A stretch of DNA of 64,000 nt from G965247775 sp965247775. Lineage in GTDB: Bacteria > Chloroflexota > Dehalococcoidia > Bin125. The DNA lies in contig OZ252031.1 of NCBI GenBank assembly GCA_965247775.1, positions 62,001-126,000 of the forward strand, written 5' to 3'. Both the position numbers and the translations under genes were made by a program. Of the stretch, positions 28,301 to 35,741 are shown piece by piece; position 1 is the stretch's first letter; each line of letters starts with the position of its first letter. The notes beneath the pieces were generated by a model. The model was not told the DNA's origin. It saw only the letters and a list, made by a program, of their open reading frames with translations, and searched no databases.

Positions 28301-28630
28301 CGCTTTCGTGCTCAGCCCCAGCTCCCGCTCCACCTCCAGCTCCACCGGCAGGCCGTGCGTGTCCCAGCCCGCCTTGCGCGGCACCCGGTAGCCCCGCATC
28401 GTCTTGTAGCGCGGGAAGAGATCCTTGTAGACACGCGAGATCACGTGGTGCACGCCCGGCGCCCCGTTCGCCGTGGGCGGCCCCTCGTAGAACGTGTACA
28501 GCCGCTCGGCGGGCCGCTCCTCGACGCTGCGCTCGAAGATGCGCCGCTCCCGCCAGAAGGCGCGCTGCCGCTCCTCCATCGCCAGGAACGGCATCGTGCT
28601 CCCCACCGCCTCGAACCGGCCCTCGGCCAT
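25337..28630 (-). CDS. ileS: isoleucyl-tRNA synthetase, type 2 (eukaryote-like)
   Basis: Charges tRNA-Ile and edits mischarged valine. 1097 residues. The HIGH motif is in the type-2 form (GPPTANGAPGVHHVISR near residue 50), KMSKS is GEKMSKSKGN near residue 640, and the tRNA-binding domain WYVRRSRRRFW is near 765. The long C-terminal region and the PGVHHV sequence separate it from the common bacterial type 1 enzyme; type 2 enzymes are known to resist mupirocin. Expression is governed by the T-box leader directly upstream. Confidence 0.96.
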   Translation of the reverse strand: MAEGRFEAVGSTMPFLAMEERQRAFWRERRIFERSVEERPAERLYTFYEGPPTANGAPGVHHVISRVYKDLFPRYKTMRGYRVPRKAGWDTHGLPVELEVERELGLSTKAEIEAFGIAEFNQRCRESVMRYVEQWRDLTDRIAFWIDLDDPYVTFERNYVETAWWIFKSLWDGGLIYEARRVTPHCPRCETSLSSHELSLGYQEDTPDPSITVKFRLLPEWLPAELSDFQGETSLVAWTTTPWTLPGNTALAVASEETYAVVEAHNATTGAAERLILAQARLGGGEAGLEGAAVLRTLPGSALAGLRYEGLYEPADWGERVLRFQQGRLNDWDAAAGAVERRVLPAGFVSMEEGTGIVHIAPSFGEDDYALGREQDLFFLQPVDLRGRFRGGPFGGQFVKEADAAIVEDLTARGLLLQRGTIRHTYPFCWRCDTPLLYYAKPSWYIATTEVAESLTRGNRELMHWYPAHVRDGRYGDWLANNVDWAISRERFWGTPLPFWRCADCAATTAVGSFGELAERSGGGAEIEDPHRPHVDEVTLACGDCGGTMRRVPEVADAWFDSGAMPYAQWHYPFEHAETFGQRFPADFICEAVDQTRGWFYSLHAEAALLHQVGQVPAPISYQHVISLGHILDEGGEKMSKSKGNVVDPWTVLDEHGADALRWYLYTASPTGNPRRFSSDLVGEAQRRFLLTLWNTYSFFVTYANIDGFDPAAAAGAGEERAELDDWVRGALQGLIGDVTEALEAYDPTAAGRAIEGFVGELSNWYVRRSRRRFWKSEDDADKAAAYRTLYECLTTLSTLLAPFTPYVAEEMYRNLVAAGGGEAAESVHLAAWPEAEASLVDAERARAMRLVQRLASLGRAARSKAGVKVRQPLPAVMVGVRSAGERAAVERYAPMLLEELNVKAIGFLEGDSGEGSGALVEYVIKPNLPVLGPRLGKAVGPLRRALQELGGPVAAGIARAAEAGETIEIAGVELAPEDLLIEMREREGAATAQDALYTVAVTTALTAELEQEGRARELVHRLQTLRREAGFEIADRITVWISGDAPALSAAMAAHERHIRGETLARALHMSAPPADATTSVETIDGETVTLGVGRG

Positions 28631-28646
28631 GATTGCTCCCCAAACG

Positions 28647-28933
28647 AAAAACCCGTCCCCGACTCCTCAGGGACGGGCCGACGCATCGGTCCGCGGTACC
28701 ACCCTGCTTCCCCGCCGGCTGGCGAGGCGCTCGACGGGCGCGCCTGGCACCCGGCCCTGCGCTAACGGGGGGTCTCCGGCCGCGCCTACTGGCGCCCCCT
28801 CCTACCGGACGAGGCGACGCGTTCGGGCGGCGGCTCGAGAGCGATGTCCGGCGGGGGCCTCACGCGTCCGCTTGCACCATCCGGACTCGCTGGGGCGCGG
28901 CCGTGCCCGCGGTGCGGTCTCCGTCGCAGCCGT
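28647..28933 (-). promoter_or_regulatory. T-box riboswitch leader of ileS
   Basis: Minus-strand leader that senses uncharged tRNA-Ile. The canonical T-box AGGGTGGTACCGCGG lies at 28705-28691 and pairs with the tRNA acceptor end in the antiterminator. The intrinsic terminator CCCGTCCC...GGGGACGGG-TTTTT is at 28677-28647. The likely specifier is ATC (complement of 28843-28845) in the context GGACATCGCTCTCGAG, decoding Ile. The Stem I distal loop resembles GGATGGTGCAAGC near 28882-28870. Stem boundaries are approximate. Confidence 0.95.
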
Positions 28934-28939
28934 TAAGCG

Positions 28940-28969
28940 ATCGTAAGCCCGCGATTCACCGTCGATCAA
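28940..28969 (-). promoter_or_regulatory. promoter of the ileS T-box transcript
   Basis: Minus strand: -35 TTGATC, 18-bp spacer, -10 TACGAT (complement of 28940-28945). Transcription would start near 28933, just before T-box Stem I. Confidence 0.7.
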
Positions 28970-28980
28970 TCGTGGCGGCG

Positions 28981-29265
28981 TTAATCCGCCGGCGCGCGGC
29001 GCCTGACCTCCACCCTCGCCTGCACCCCGATCGCCGTGCGCATCTCCTCCGGTACCAGCGCCGCCCACTCCCGCAGGCGATCGTTGATGAAGCGCAGCGC
29101 CCCTTCCAGCGACGTCACATCGTCCGAGGCCAGCGCCTCCTCCACCAGCCCCCGCACCACCGGCCCCGGGTCCGTCAGCAGCCGACGCCGGATCTCCTCC
29201 GCCGACGCCGACGCGCCCGGCCCGAACCCCAGCAGCCGGGCCAGATGCCTTCCCTCGGGGGTCAT
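28981..29265 (-). CDS. hypothetical helical protein
   Basis: 94 residues, mostly helical, not recognised: RHLARLLGF, EEIRRRLLTDPGPVVRGLVEEALASDD and ALRFINDRLREWAALV, then a basic tail. No strong Shine-Dalgarno. It starts 24 nt after the zinc-ribbon gene in the same direction and ends just before the ileS promoter, so it probably closes that transcription unit. Confidence 0.6.
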   Translation of the reverse strand: MTPEGRHLARLLGFGPGASASAEEIRRRLLTDPGPVVRGLVEEALASDDVTSLEGALRFINDRLREWAALVPEEMRTAIGVQARVEVRRRAPAD

Positions 29266-29289
29266 CGCGGCGCCCCGCCGGGCTGGGCC

Positions 29290-29772
29290 CTAGTTATGGT
29301 GAGGCCGCCCGCCCGCCGCAGCGCCGGCCGGCGCCCCCTCGCGCGGCGGCGGGGGCGCGTTGCGCAAGAACTCGCGCGCCTCGTCGTTCTGGCAAGGGCG
29401 CTGCCCCCACTTGTTGGCGATCTCCTCCAACTGCATGCCGTGCGTCATGATCCGCTTCACCGCCGAGCAGAAGACCGGCCGGTCCCCGCGCGGGATGAAC
29501 GGCACCTCGATCATGTCGCCGCAGAGCGCGCAGGCGGCCGGGTGCATCTGCCGCGGCGTCCGCCCCCCGAACGAGGCCGCCCCGCCGTAGCGGATGTAGC
29601 CGCTGTCGTTCTCCAGCGTCGTGCGGGCGCTCTTGCGCGCGTTGCGGCACTCGGGGCAGCGCACGGGGTCGTTCTGCAGCCCCTTGCTGGCATAAAACTC
29701 CTGCTCGCCTCCTGTGAAGACGAACTCCCGCTGGCAATCCCGACAGGTCAGCGAACGGTCCTGAAAACTCAC
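29290..29772 (-). CDS. zinc-ribbon protein
   Basis: 160 residues with three zinc-binding clusters: LTCRDCQREFVFT at the N-terminus, RCPECRNARK near residue 40, and a C-terminal domain CALCGDMIEVPFIPRGDRPVFC. The first part matches the common bacterial zinc-ribbon family beginning SFQDRTLTCRDC. GTG 29772 is preceded by GGAGG at 4 nt spacing and gives that N-terminus; a longer frame to 29841 is rejected. Probably binds nucleic acid or ribosomes, but the function is not established. Pro/Gly-rich tail. Confidence 0.82.
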   Translation of the reverse strand: MSFQDRSLTCRDCQREFVFTGGEQEFYASKGLQNDPVRCPECRNARKSARTTLENDSGYIRYGGAASFGGRTPRQMHPAACALCGDMIEVPFIPRGDRPVFCSAVKRIMTHGMQLEEIANKWGQRPCQNDEAREFLRNAPPPPREGAPAGAAAGGRPHHN

Positions 29773-29809
29773 CGGTCCTCCAAACTTCGTCGCGCCCTTA
29801 AAGCGTGAA

Positions 29810-29829
29810 CCCCGCCAGCTGCGGCGGGG
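29810..29829 (-). terminator. hairpin after murJ
   Basis: Minus strand: CCCCGCC-GCAGCT-GGCGGGG then TTCACGCTTTAA. 7-bp GC stem 23 nt past the murJ stop. The tail is only partly T-rich, so termination may be partial. Confidence 0.45.
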
Positions 29830-29851
29830 CGGGTGCGACACCTGGGCCCCC

Positions 29852-31462
29852 TCAGCTTACCAGCTTCCGCTGCCCCCGTGGCCGTCCGCTGAGCAGCCCC
29901 TGCAGGCGCGCTTGCAGCGCTCGGGCCTCTTCCACCCGCAGGATCAGCATCGCCGACTGGTAGACGACCACCCCAATGCCCGCCCCCGCCAGCAGCGCAA
30001 AGAACGACTTCGGCCCGAAGTTCCCATCCGCATCGAGCACCAGCAGCAGCAGGACCACCGCCTCCGTCATCAGGATCGTAGCCCCCACGATGCGGTACAC
30101 CGTCGTCGCCGTGCGCCGGTCCCACAGCCCCCCCTCCAGCCGCCCGTGCAGCACCAGGAACAACCCCGCCGCCTCCACCATGGTCGCCACCGACAGCGCC
30201 AGCGCCAGCCCCCGGATCTCCAGCGGCCCCACCAGCGCCGCCGCCAGCACGATGTTGATCAGCATCGCCGCCACCGCGAACGTGACCGGCGTGCGCGTAT
30301 CGCCCAGCGCGTAGAAGCCCCGCGACAGGATCTCGATCGACGTGTGCGCGGCCAGGGCCAGGGCGTAGAACAGCAGCGCGTCCGCTACCAGACCCGTCGC
30401 CGTTGCGTCGAAGGCGCCGTGCTCCAGGAGCGCGCGCACTAAGGGCTCGCGCAGCAGGATCAGACCCACCGTGGCCGGCACGGATAAGTACAGCGCGAAA
30501 CGCAGTCCCTGTCCCACCATCGCCCGCACCTGCTCCCGCCCCCCTGTCTCCACCGCCCGCTCCGCCATGGTGGGGAACATCGCCATCGCCAGCGACATCC
30601 CGAACAGCCCCACCGGGAACAGCAGGATCAGCCAGGCGAAGTTCAACGCCGAGATGGAAGAGTCGCCCACGAACGACGCGAAAAACGTCAGCACCACGAA
30701 GTTCACCTGCGCCGCCGCCAGGCCGATCATGCGCGGCCCCATCAGCCGCAGCACCTCGCGCACGCCCGGATCGCCCAGGTTCAGCGAGGGCATCAGCCGC
30801 GCGCCGGCCGTGATCAGCGCTGGCAGCTGGATCACCACGTGCAGCCCGCTGCCCACGATCACCCCCAGCGCCAGCGCCTCCACCCCCAGTTCGTCCGAGA
30901 GCAGCAGCGCCCCCAGGATGATCGCCAGGTTGTAGAGCATGGGCGCGAACGCGGGCAGCAGGAAATGGTGCCGTGCGTTGAGAATGCCCGTGATCATCCC
31001 CGACACCGCGAAGAGAATCGGCGAGAGCAGCATCACCCGGGTGAGGAAAATCGCGTCGTCGCGCAGCTCGGACTGCATGCCGCTGTCCTCGCCCAGCCCC
31101 GGCGCCAGCGCCGGCACCAGCCACTCCGCGAAGATCAGCATCACCGCCGCCAGGACGATCGTCGCCAGCAGCACCACGTTCAGGACGATGCTGGCCAGCC
31201 GCCACGCCTCGTCCTCGCCCCGCCGGTTCAGGTAGCGCGCGTAGACCGGGATGAACGCGCTGGCCAGCGTCGCGCCCGCCAGCACTTGGAACACCAGCTC
31301 CGGCAGCCGCTGCGCCACGAAGAACGCGTCCAGCTCCGCGCTCGCCCCGTATTCATTGGCGATCACCACGGTCCGCAGCGCGCCGAGCAGGCGGCTGCCC
31401 AAGAAGCCGAGCGCGACCAGCATCGCCGCGCTCGCGATCGTGCGGTTGGCGCCGGTCAACAC
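29852..31462 (-). CDS. murJ: lipid II flippase MurJ/MviN
   Basis: Translocates lipid II across the cytoplasmic membrane for peptidoglycan synthesis. 536 residues, about 14 TM helices. LGFLGSRLLGALRTVVIANEYG at the N-terminus, VFQVLAGATLASAFIPVYA, and ILSRGFYALGDTRTPV near residue 375 are typical MviN signatures. The start is GTG 31462 (or the adjacent TTG). Together with the penicillin-binding protein at 40.6 kb it points to a peptidoglycan-containing wall. Confidence 0.93.
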   Translation of the reverse strand: MLTGANRTIASAAMLVALGFLGSRLLGALRTVVIANEYGASAELDAFFVAQRLPELVFQVLAGATLASAFIPVYARYLNRRGEDEAWRLASIVLNVVLLATIVLAAVMLIFAEWLVPALAPGLGEDSGMQSELRDDAIFLTRVMLLSPILFAVSGMITGILNARHHFLLPAFAPMLYNLAIILGALLLSDELGVEALALGVIVGSGLHVVIQLPALITAGARLMPSLNLGDPGVREVLRLMGPRMIGLAAAQVNFVVLTFFASFVGDSSISALNFAWLILLFPVGLFGMSLAMAMFPTMAERAVETGGREQVRAMVGQGLRFALYLSVPATVGLILLREPLVRALLEHGAFDATATGLVADALLFYALALAAHTSIEILSRGFYALGDTRTPVTFAVAAMLINIVLAAALVGPLEIRGLALALSVATMVEAAGLFLVLHGRLEGGLWDRRTATTVYRIVGATILMTEAVVLLLLVLDADGNFGPKSFFALLAGAGIGVVVYQSAMLILRVEEARALQARLQGLLSGRPRGQRKLVS

Positions 31463-31520
31463 GACAAGGGCGCGCGGCCCGGAGGCGGGGCGTAGCGGAT
31501 CCGCGGCGTTCGCGGCATTC

Positions 31521-31550
31521 TGGACACTCCTCCGCCACGGTGGATACGAT
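31521..31550 (+). promoter_or_regulatory. promoter of rpsT
   Basis: -35 TGGACA (31521-31526), 18-bp spacer, -10 TACGAT (31545-31550). The same -10 and spacer length occur in the ileS promoter. Confidence 0.7.
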
Positions 31551-31590
31551 AGCGCTGGGCTGGCCTAGACAGCAGCCCGGAGGAGCGACC

Positions 31591-31911
31591 GTGCCGAACA
31601 AGCGGGCCGCCGAAAAGTACTTCCGCGCATCCCAGCGGCGGCGCATGCGCAACAAGCCCGTCCGCACCCGCGCTCGCACCACCGTGCGCGACGCCCTGCT
31701 CGCCATCGACGCCGGGGACTGGGCCGACGCCGACCAACTGGTCAAGGACGCCGTCGCCGCCCTGGACCGCGCGACCCAGCGCGGCGTCGTCCACGCCAAC
31801 AACGCCGCCCGCCGCAAGTCCCGTCTCCTGCGGCACTACCACACCGCCCGCGACCCTGAGGCCCAGCGCCGGCCCCACCTGCGCCCGCCCGACCCGGTGC
31901 AGGTCCCCTAA
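31591..31911 (+). CDS. rpsT: 30S ribosomal protein S20
   Basis: 106-residue 16S-binding protein of the small subunit. The sequence NKRAAEKYFRASQRRRMRNKPVRTRARTTVRDAL, then a helical middle and VVHANNAARRKSRLLRHY, are S20 signatures. The start is GTG 31591: GGAGGAG lies 5 nt upstream, and a longer frame is not used. The C-terminus is slightly longer than usual and Pro/Arg-rich. Confidence 0.93.
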   Translation: MPNKRAAEKYFRASQRRRMRNKPVRTRARTTVRDALLAIDAGDWADADQLVKDAVAALDRATQRGVVHANNAARRKSRLLRHYHTARDPEAQRRPHLRPPDPVQVP

Positions 31912-31972
31912 CGCCTTTCCCGGCCCTCGGCGCCGGTGCAGGTCCGCGGGGAAGAGCGGAGACCCGACGCCC

Positions 31973-33019
31973 ATGCGCGCGCTCATCTTCCACGAACCGG
32001 GACGCATCGCCGTCGAGACCCGGGACGACCCTGCCCCCGGCCCCGGCGAGGTCATCCTGCGCGCCGACGCCGGCGGCATCTGCGCCTCCGACCTGCGCGT
32101 CTTCCGCGGCGAGAAGCACGCCGCCCCCGGCGTCATCCCCGGCCACGAGATCACCGGCACCGTGGCCGAACTCGGGCAGGGCGTGGACGGTGTCGCCGTC
32201 GGCGACCGTGTCGCCGTCTACCCCATCGTCGCCTGCGGCCGCTGCGAGTTCTGCCGCCGCGGCCTGCGCAACCGCTGTCTCAACCGCCGCACTCTGGGCT
32301 ACGACCTGGACGGCGGCCTCGCGCAATACGTTCGCGTGCCCGCTCCCATCGTGGCCCAGGGTCAGCTCATCGCTGTGCCGGACGGCGTGCCCGCCGGCCG
32401 CGCCGCCATGACCGAGCCCACGGCCTGCGTGCTCAACTCGCTGGAATCCTGCCGCTTCCGCGCCGGCGCGGCCCTGGCCGTGATCGGCGCCGGCCCCATG
32501 GGGCTCTCACACGTCGTGCTCGCCCGTGCGTTGGGAGCCGGCCCCGTCATTGTCAGTGAGCCCGTCGACTCGCGCCGCGCCGTCGCCGGCGAGATCGGCG
32601 CCAGCGCGGTCTGCGGCGGCGACCCGGAGGAGACGCGCGCGGCGGTGCTGGACGCCACCAGCGGGCGCGGCGCCGACGTCGTCATCGTCAGCGTCGGTCT
32701 GGCCGGCCTGCCCGAGATCGCCCTGCCGCTGGCCGCCCGTCAAGGCTGCATCAACCTCTTCGCCGGCTTCCCTCCCGGCACCCGCGCCGGCCTGGACGTG
32801 AACCTCCTGCACTACAGCGAGATCGTCCTCACCGGCTCCCAGAACGCCACCCCGGACCAATTCCGCCGCACCGCCGACCTGCTCCCGGCGCTCGGCGCCA
32901 TCGACCGCCTCACGACGCATCGCTTCGAGATGAGCGACGCCGCCGGCGCCTACGCCACCCGCAACGACCCCGCCGCCCTCAAAACGCTGGTGCTGCCCCA
33001 CGGGGAAGCCGCCTCCTGA
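31973..33019 (+). CDS. zinc-dependent medium-chain dehydrogenase
   Basis: 348 residues of the threonine/sorbitol/L-idonate dehydrogenase type. Catalytic zinc ligands appear in GGICASDLRV and GHEITG, the structural zinc site in ACGRCEFCRRGLRNRC (four Cys), and the NAD(P) Rossmann motif in VIGAGPMGLSHV near residue 165. Substrate not predictable. The stop overlaps the next ATG (TGATG). It shares a plus-strand run with the RodZ/PASTA gene and rimO. Confidence 0.9.
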   Translation: MRALIFHEPGRIAVETRDDPAPGPGEVILRADAGGICASDLRVFRGEKHAAPGVIPGHEITGTVAELGQGVDGVAVGDRVAVYPIVACGRCEFCRRGLRNRCLNRRTLGYDLDGGLAQYVRVPAPIVAQGQLIAVPDGVPAGRAAMTEPTACVLNSLESCRFRAGAALAVIGAGPMGLSHVVLARALGAGPVIVSEPVDSRRAVAGEIGASAVCGGDPEETRAAVLDATSGRGADVVIVSVGLAGLPEIALPLAARQGCINLFAGFPPGTRAGLDVNLLHYSEIVLTGSQNATPDQFRRTADLLPALGAIDRLTTHRFEMSDAAGAYATRNDPAALKTLVLPHGEAAS

Positions 33020-33975
33020 TGTCCGAGCGCGGGCCTCGCCAGCGCCCGTCCACCGGCATCGGCGAGGAACTCCACGACGCCCGCTTGGGGCGCGGCTACT
33101 CCATGGAGGACTGCCAGCGCGCCACCCGCATCTCCCGCCGATACTTGGAAGCCCTCGAAGGGGAGGACTTCAGCGCGCTCCCCGCGCCCGTCTTCGCCCG
33201 CGGCTTCCTGCGCTCCTACGCCCAGTACCTGGGCCTGGACCCCACGGCGCTCGTGGCCCGCTTCCCCGCCAACCCCCGCGCCCCTGGCGGCGCCCAGCCC
33301 GACCCGCCCCGGACACGGCGCGACGTCAGCCCCATCCGCCTGGAGAGCGCCGCTCCCTACTACGAGGACGAGTTTGCCGAGGACCAAGCGCTTCCCCCGA
33401 TCCCCAGCGTGGAGACCACTCCCTCCTCCTTCCGGCTGGGGCCCTGGCTCGTCGCCGCCTTCGTCGTCCTGGTCGTTTTCGCCGGGGTGGTGGTGGTGGT
33501 GGTCTTGGGCGGTCAGGACGAACCGACGCCCGGGGCCGTCACCGCCGCCGTGCCCGGCGTCCCGCTAGGCCCCGCCGACGCTGAAGGACAGGACCAATCC
33601 TTCACGGCCCCGCTCGGCGTCCCCGAGGGCACGATCTTGCCCGACTTCTCCAGCGCCAGCATCTCCGACGCGCAACTCTGGCTGCGTCGGGCCGGCGCCC
33701 CCTTCGTCATCCTGCACGTCTTCGACCCGGAGCCCACCGGCCTCGTCATCGATCAGCTTCCGGCAGCAGGGAGCGCCCTGGACTCCGGCGCCACCGTCAC
33801 GGTGGTCATCAGTCGCGGCCCCGCCCCTCCCCCGGAAGAGGCCGCCCCGGAGGATGCGGCGCCGGATGGTCCGGACGAGCCGTCGCTGCCGCCCAATGCG
33901 GCGGCGCCCGGCGGCACCCCTCCGGCCCCGCCCATCGACGGGACGGCCCCCGCGGACGCCGGGACGCCCCCCTGA
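33019..33975 (+). CDS. RodZ-like HTH membrane protein with PASTA domain
   Basis: 318 residues. The N-terminal HTH_25/RodZ domain is at ~10-75 (IGEELHDARLGRGYSMEDCQRATRISRRYLEALEGEDF, FARGFLRSYAQYLGLD). One TM helix lies near 143-164 (LVAAFVVLVVFAGVVVVVVLG). An extracellular PASTA-like domain is near 205-275 (LPDFSSASISDAQLWLRRAG, GLVIDQLPAAGSALDSGATVTVVISRG), then a Pro/Ala tail. RodZ couples MreB to wall growth and PASTA binds peptidoglycan, so a role in cell-wall organisation is likely. TGATG overlaps on both sides. Confidence 0.88.
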   Translation: MSERGPRQRPSTGIGEELHDARLGRGYSMEDCQRATRISRRYLEALEGEDFSALPAPVFARGFLRSYAQYLGLDPTALVARFPANPRAPGGAQPDPPRTRRDVSPIRLESAAPYYEDEFAEDQALPPIPSVETTPSSFRLGPWLVAAFVVLVVFAGVVVVVVLGGQDEPTPGAVTAAVPGVPLGPADAEGQDQSFTAPLGVPEGTILPDFSSASISDAQLWLRRAGAPFVILHVFDPEPTGLVIDQLPAAGSALDSGATVTVVISRGPAPPPEEAAPEDAAPDGPDEPSLPPNAAAPGGTPPAPPIDGTAPADAGTPP

Positions 33976-35294
33976 TGCGCTATCACCTGCAGACCCTGGG
34001 CTGTCCCAAGAACACCACCGATTCCGAGCAACTCTCTCGCGCCCTCGGCCGCGCCGGCCACCGCCCCGCCGCGGCCGCCGATGCCGACGTGCTGATCGTC
34101 AATACCTGTGGCTTCATCGACGCCGCCAAAGCCGAGTCCGCCCAGGCCGTCCAAGCCCTGGGCGCGGCCAAACGCCCCAGCCAGCGGCTCCTCGCCGTGG
34201 GCTGCTGGTCCCAGATCGAGAGCGAGCGCATCCGGGCCGAGCACCCCGCCGTCGACGCCACCTTCGGCATCGAGGCCTGGGACGCCATCGTCGCCTCGCT
34301 CGGCCCCGCCGACCCGGCCGACATCCCCGAGAGCGGGCACCTGCCCCGCCAGCGCCACAGCGCCTATCTCAAGATCTCCGACGGCTGCGCCCGGCCCTGC
34401 ACGTTCTGCAACATCCCCGGCATCAAAGGCCGCGCCTTCCGCAGCCTGCAACCCGATCTCCTGATCGAGGAGGCCCGCCGTCTCGCCGCCCACGGCGCCC
34501 GCGAGATCGTCCTCGTGGCGCAGGATTCGACCGCCTACGGCGTGGATCTCGGGCTGCGGGACGGGCTCTCCGTCCTGCTGGAACGCCTCGCCGCGGCTGT
34601 CCCCCAGGTCCCCTGGTTGCGCCTGATGTACGCCTACCCCGGCGTTGTCACGCCCCGGCTCATTGAGACCATGGCCGCGCTGCCCCAGGTCTGCCACTAC
34701 CTGGACATCCCCCTTCAGCACGGCAGCCCCGCCGTGCTCCGTCGCATGAAGCGCCCGCACAACCTGCGCATGGTGCATGAGACGCTCGATCGCCTCCGCA
34801 ACGCCATGCCCGACATCGCCCTCCGCAGCACCTTCATCGTCGGCTTCCCCGGCGAGACCAAGTCCGAGTTCGAGGAGTTGCTGGACTTCCTCCGCGGCGG
34901 CCGCTTCGACCGCATCGGCGCCTTTCCCTATTCGCCGCAGGCCGGCACTCCCGCTGCTGCCATGTCGGGGCAGGTGCCCGAGCGCACCCGCGAGCGTCGC
35001 TACCGGCGCTTGATGAGCGTCCAAGCCGGGATCGCGGCCCAAATCGCGGCCGGCCAGGTGGGGCGCGAATTGCCGGTCCTGGTGGAGTCCCTCGAGGGCC
35101 AGCGGGACGAGGATGGCAGCCCGATCTTCGTCGGCCGGACGTATCGCGACGCGCCCCAAGTGGACGGGCTGGTCTTCTGCCGCGGTGTCGCCCGGCCGGG
35201 CTCCATGCCCAGGGTGCGCATCACCGGGGCGCTGGCCCACGATCTCCTGGGGGAGCCGGTCGCTGCTGAGGCCTTCCTTCTGCACACGCGCTGA
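33975..35294 (+). CDS. rimO: ribosomal protein S12 methylthiotransferase RimO
   Basis: Radical SAM enzyme that methylthiolates an aspartate of S12. 439 residues: N-terminal UPF0004 domain (LGCPKNTTDSEQLSRALG, VNTCGFIDAAKAES), radical-SAM cluster CARPCTFCNIPGIKGRAFRS near residue 138, and a C-terminal TRAM domain. LMYAYPGVVTPRLIE and LDIPLQHGSPAVLRRMKR distinguish RimO from MiaB. Coupled to the upstream gene by TGATG. Confidence 0.95.
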   Translation: MRYHLQTLGCPKNTTDSEQLSRALGRAGHRPAAAADADVLIVNTCGFIDAAKAESAQAVQALGAAKRPSQRLLAVGCWSQIESERIRAEHPAVDATFGIEAWDAIVASLGPADPADIPESGHLPRQRHSAYLKISDGCARPCTFCNIPGIKGRAFRSLQPDLLIEEARRLAAHGAREIVLVAQDSTAYGVDLGLRDGLSVLLERLAAAVPQVPWLRLMYAYPGVVTPRLIETMAALPQVCHYLDIPLQHGSPAVLRRMKRPHNLRMVHETLDRLRNAMPDIALRSTFIVGFPGETKSEFEELLDFLRGGRFDRIGAFPYSPQAGTPAAAMSGQVPERTRERRYRRLMSVQAGIAAQIAAGQVGRELPVLVESLEGQRDEDGSPIFVGRTYRDAPQVDGLVFCRGVARPGSMPRVRITGALAHDLLGEPVAAEAFLLHTR

Positions 35295-35431
35295 CACCCG
35301 CATCCCGGCCGCCGGTCGCGCGGCGCTGGCGGCGCACGCCAGCAGCGCCCGCTCCTGCGGACACGCCTCAGCCCCGGCCAGGATCCGGCCGAGAACACCG
35401 GCGATGACGCCGAGGCTCGCAGCCTCAGCGC
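35295..35431. other. short intergenic stretch with no gene
   Basis: Between the convergent rimO and DUF503 genes. I see no hairpin with a T-tract, no promoter and no frame with coding character. Confidence 0.5.
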
Positions 35432-35725
35432 CTAGAACGCCCGCACGATCTCCGTCTCGACATCGCGCAGTTCGGCGTCGAGCGGCAGGGTGGTGAGGTA
35501 GTCGAGCACCTGCATCAGCACCGCGTGGTTGTGCGCCGAGGCGTTGCTGACGCAAACGACGCCCAGCGTCGCGATGCGCCGGTCGTCCTGCGTGGCGACC
35601 TCGGCCACGGCCACGCCGAAGCGCCGCTGCAGCCGGTCCCGCACCCGCTGGATCACGGCCCGTTTGCCCTTGAGCGATTCGTTCGCGGGCATGACCAGCG
35701 TGAAGCGCAGGCAGCCGATCAACAC
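35432..35725 (-). CDS. DUF503 family protein (YlxP-like)
   Basis: 97 residues, full length for the family: IGCLRFTLVMPANESLKGKRAVIQRVRDRLQRRFGVAVAEV, then QDDRRIATLGVVCVSNASAHNHAVLMQVLDYL. Small ferredoxin-like fold, often next to infB/rbfA, with a likely link to ribosome maturation. Here it follows scpB by 16 nt. Confidence 0.9.
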   Translation of the reverse strand: MLIGCLRFTLVMPANESLKGKRAVIQRVRDRLQRRFGVAVAEVATQDDRRIATLGVVCVSNASAHNHAVLMQVLDYLTTLPLDAELRDVETEIVRAF

Positions 35726-35741
35726 GGGCGGCCCGCTGCGG

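Noticed and set aside
25421..28765. Long open frame (over 1100 codons) on the plus strand opposite ileS.
   Set aside because: Antisense frame of a clearly recognised synthetase; composition is Arg/His/Pro-rich nonsense, as expected from high GC suppressing stop codons.
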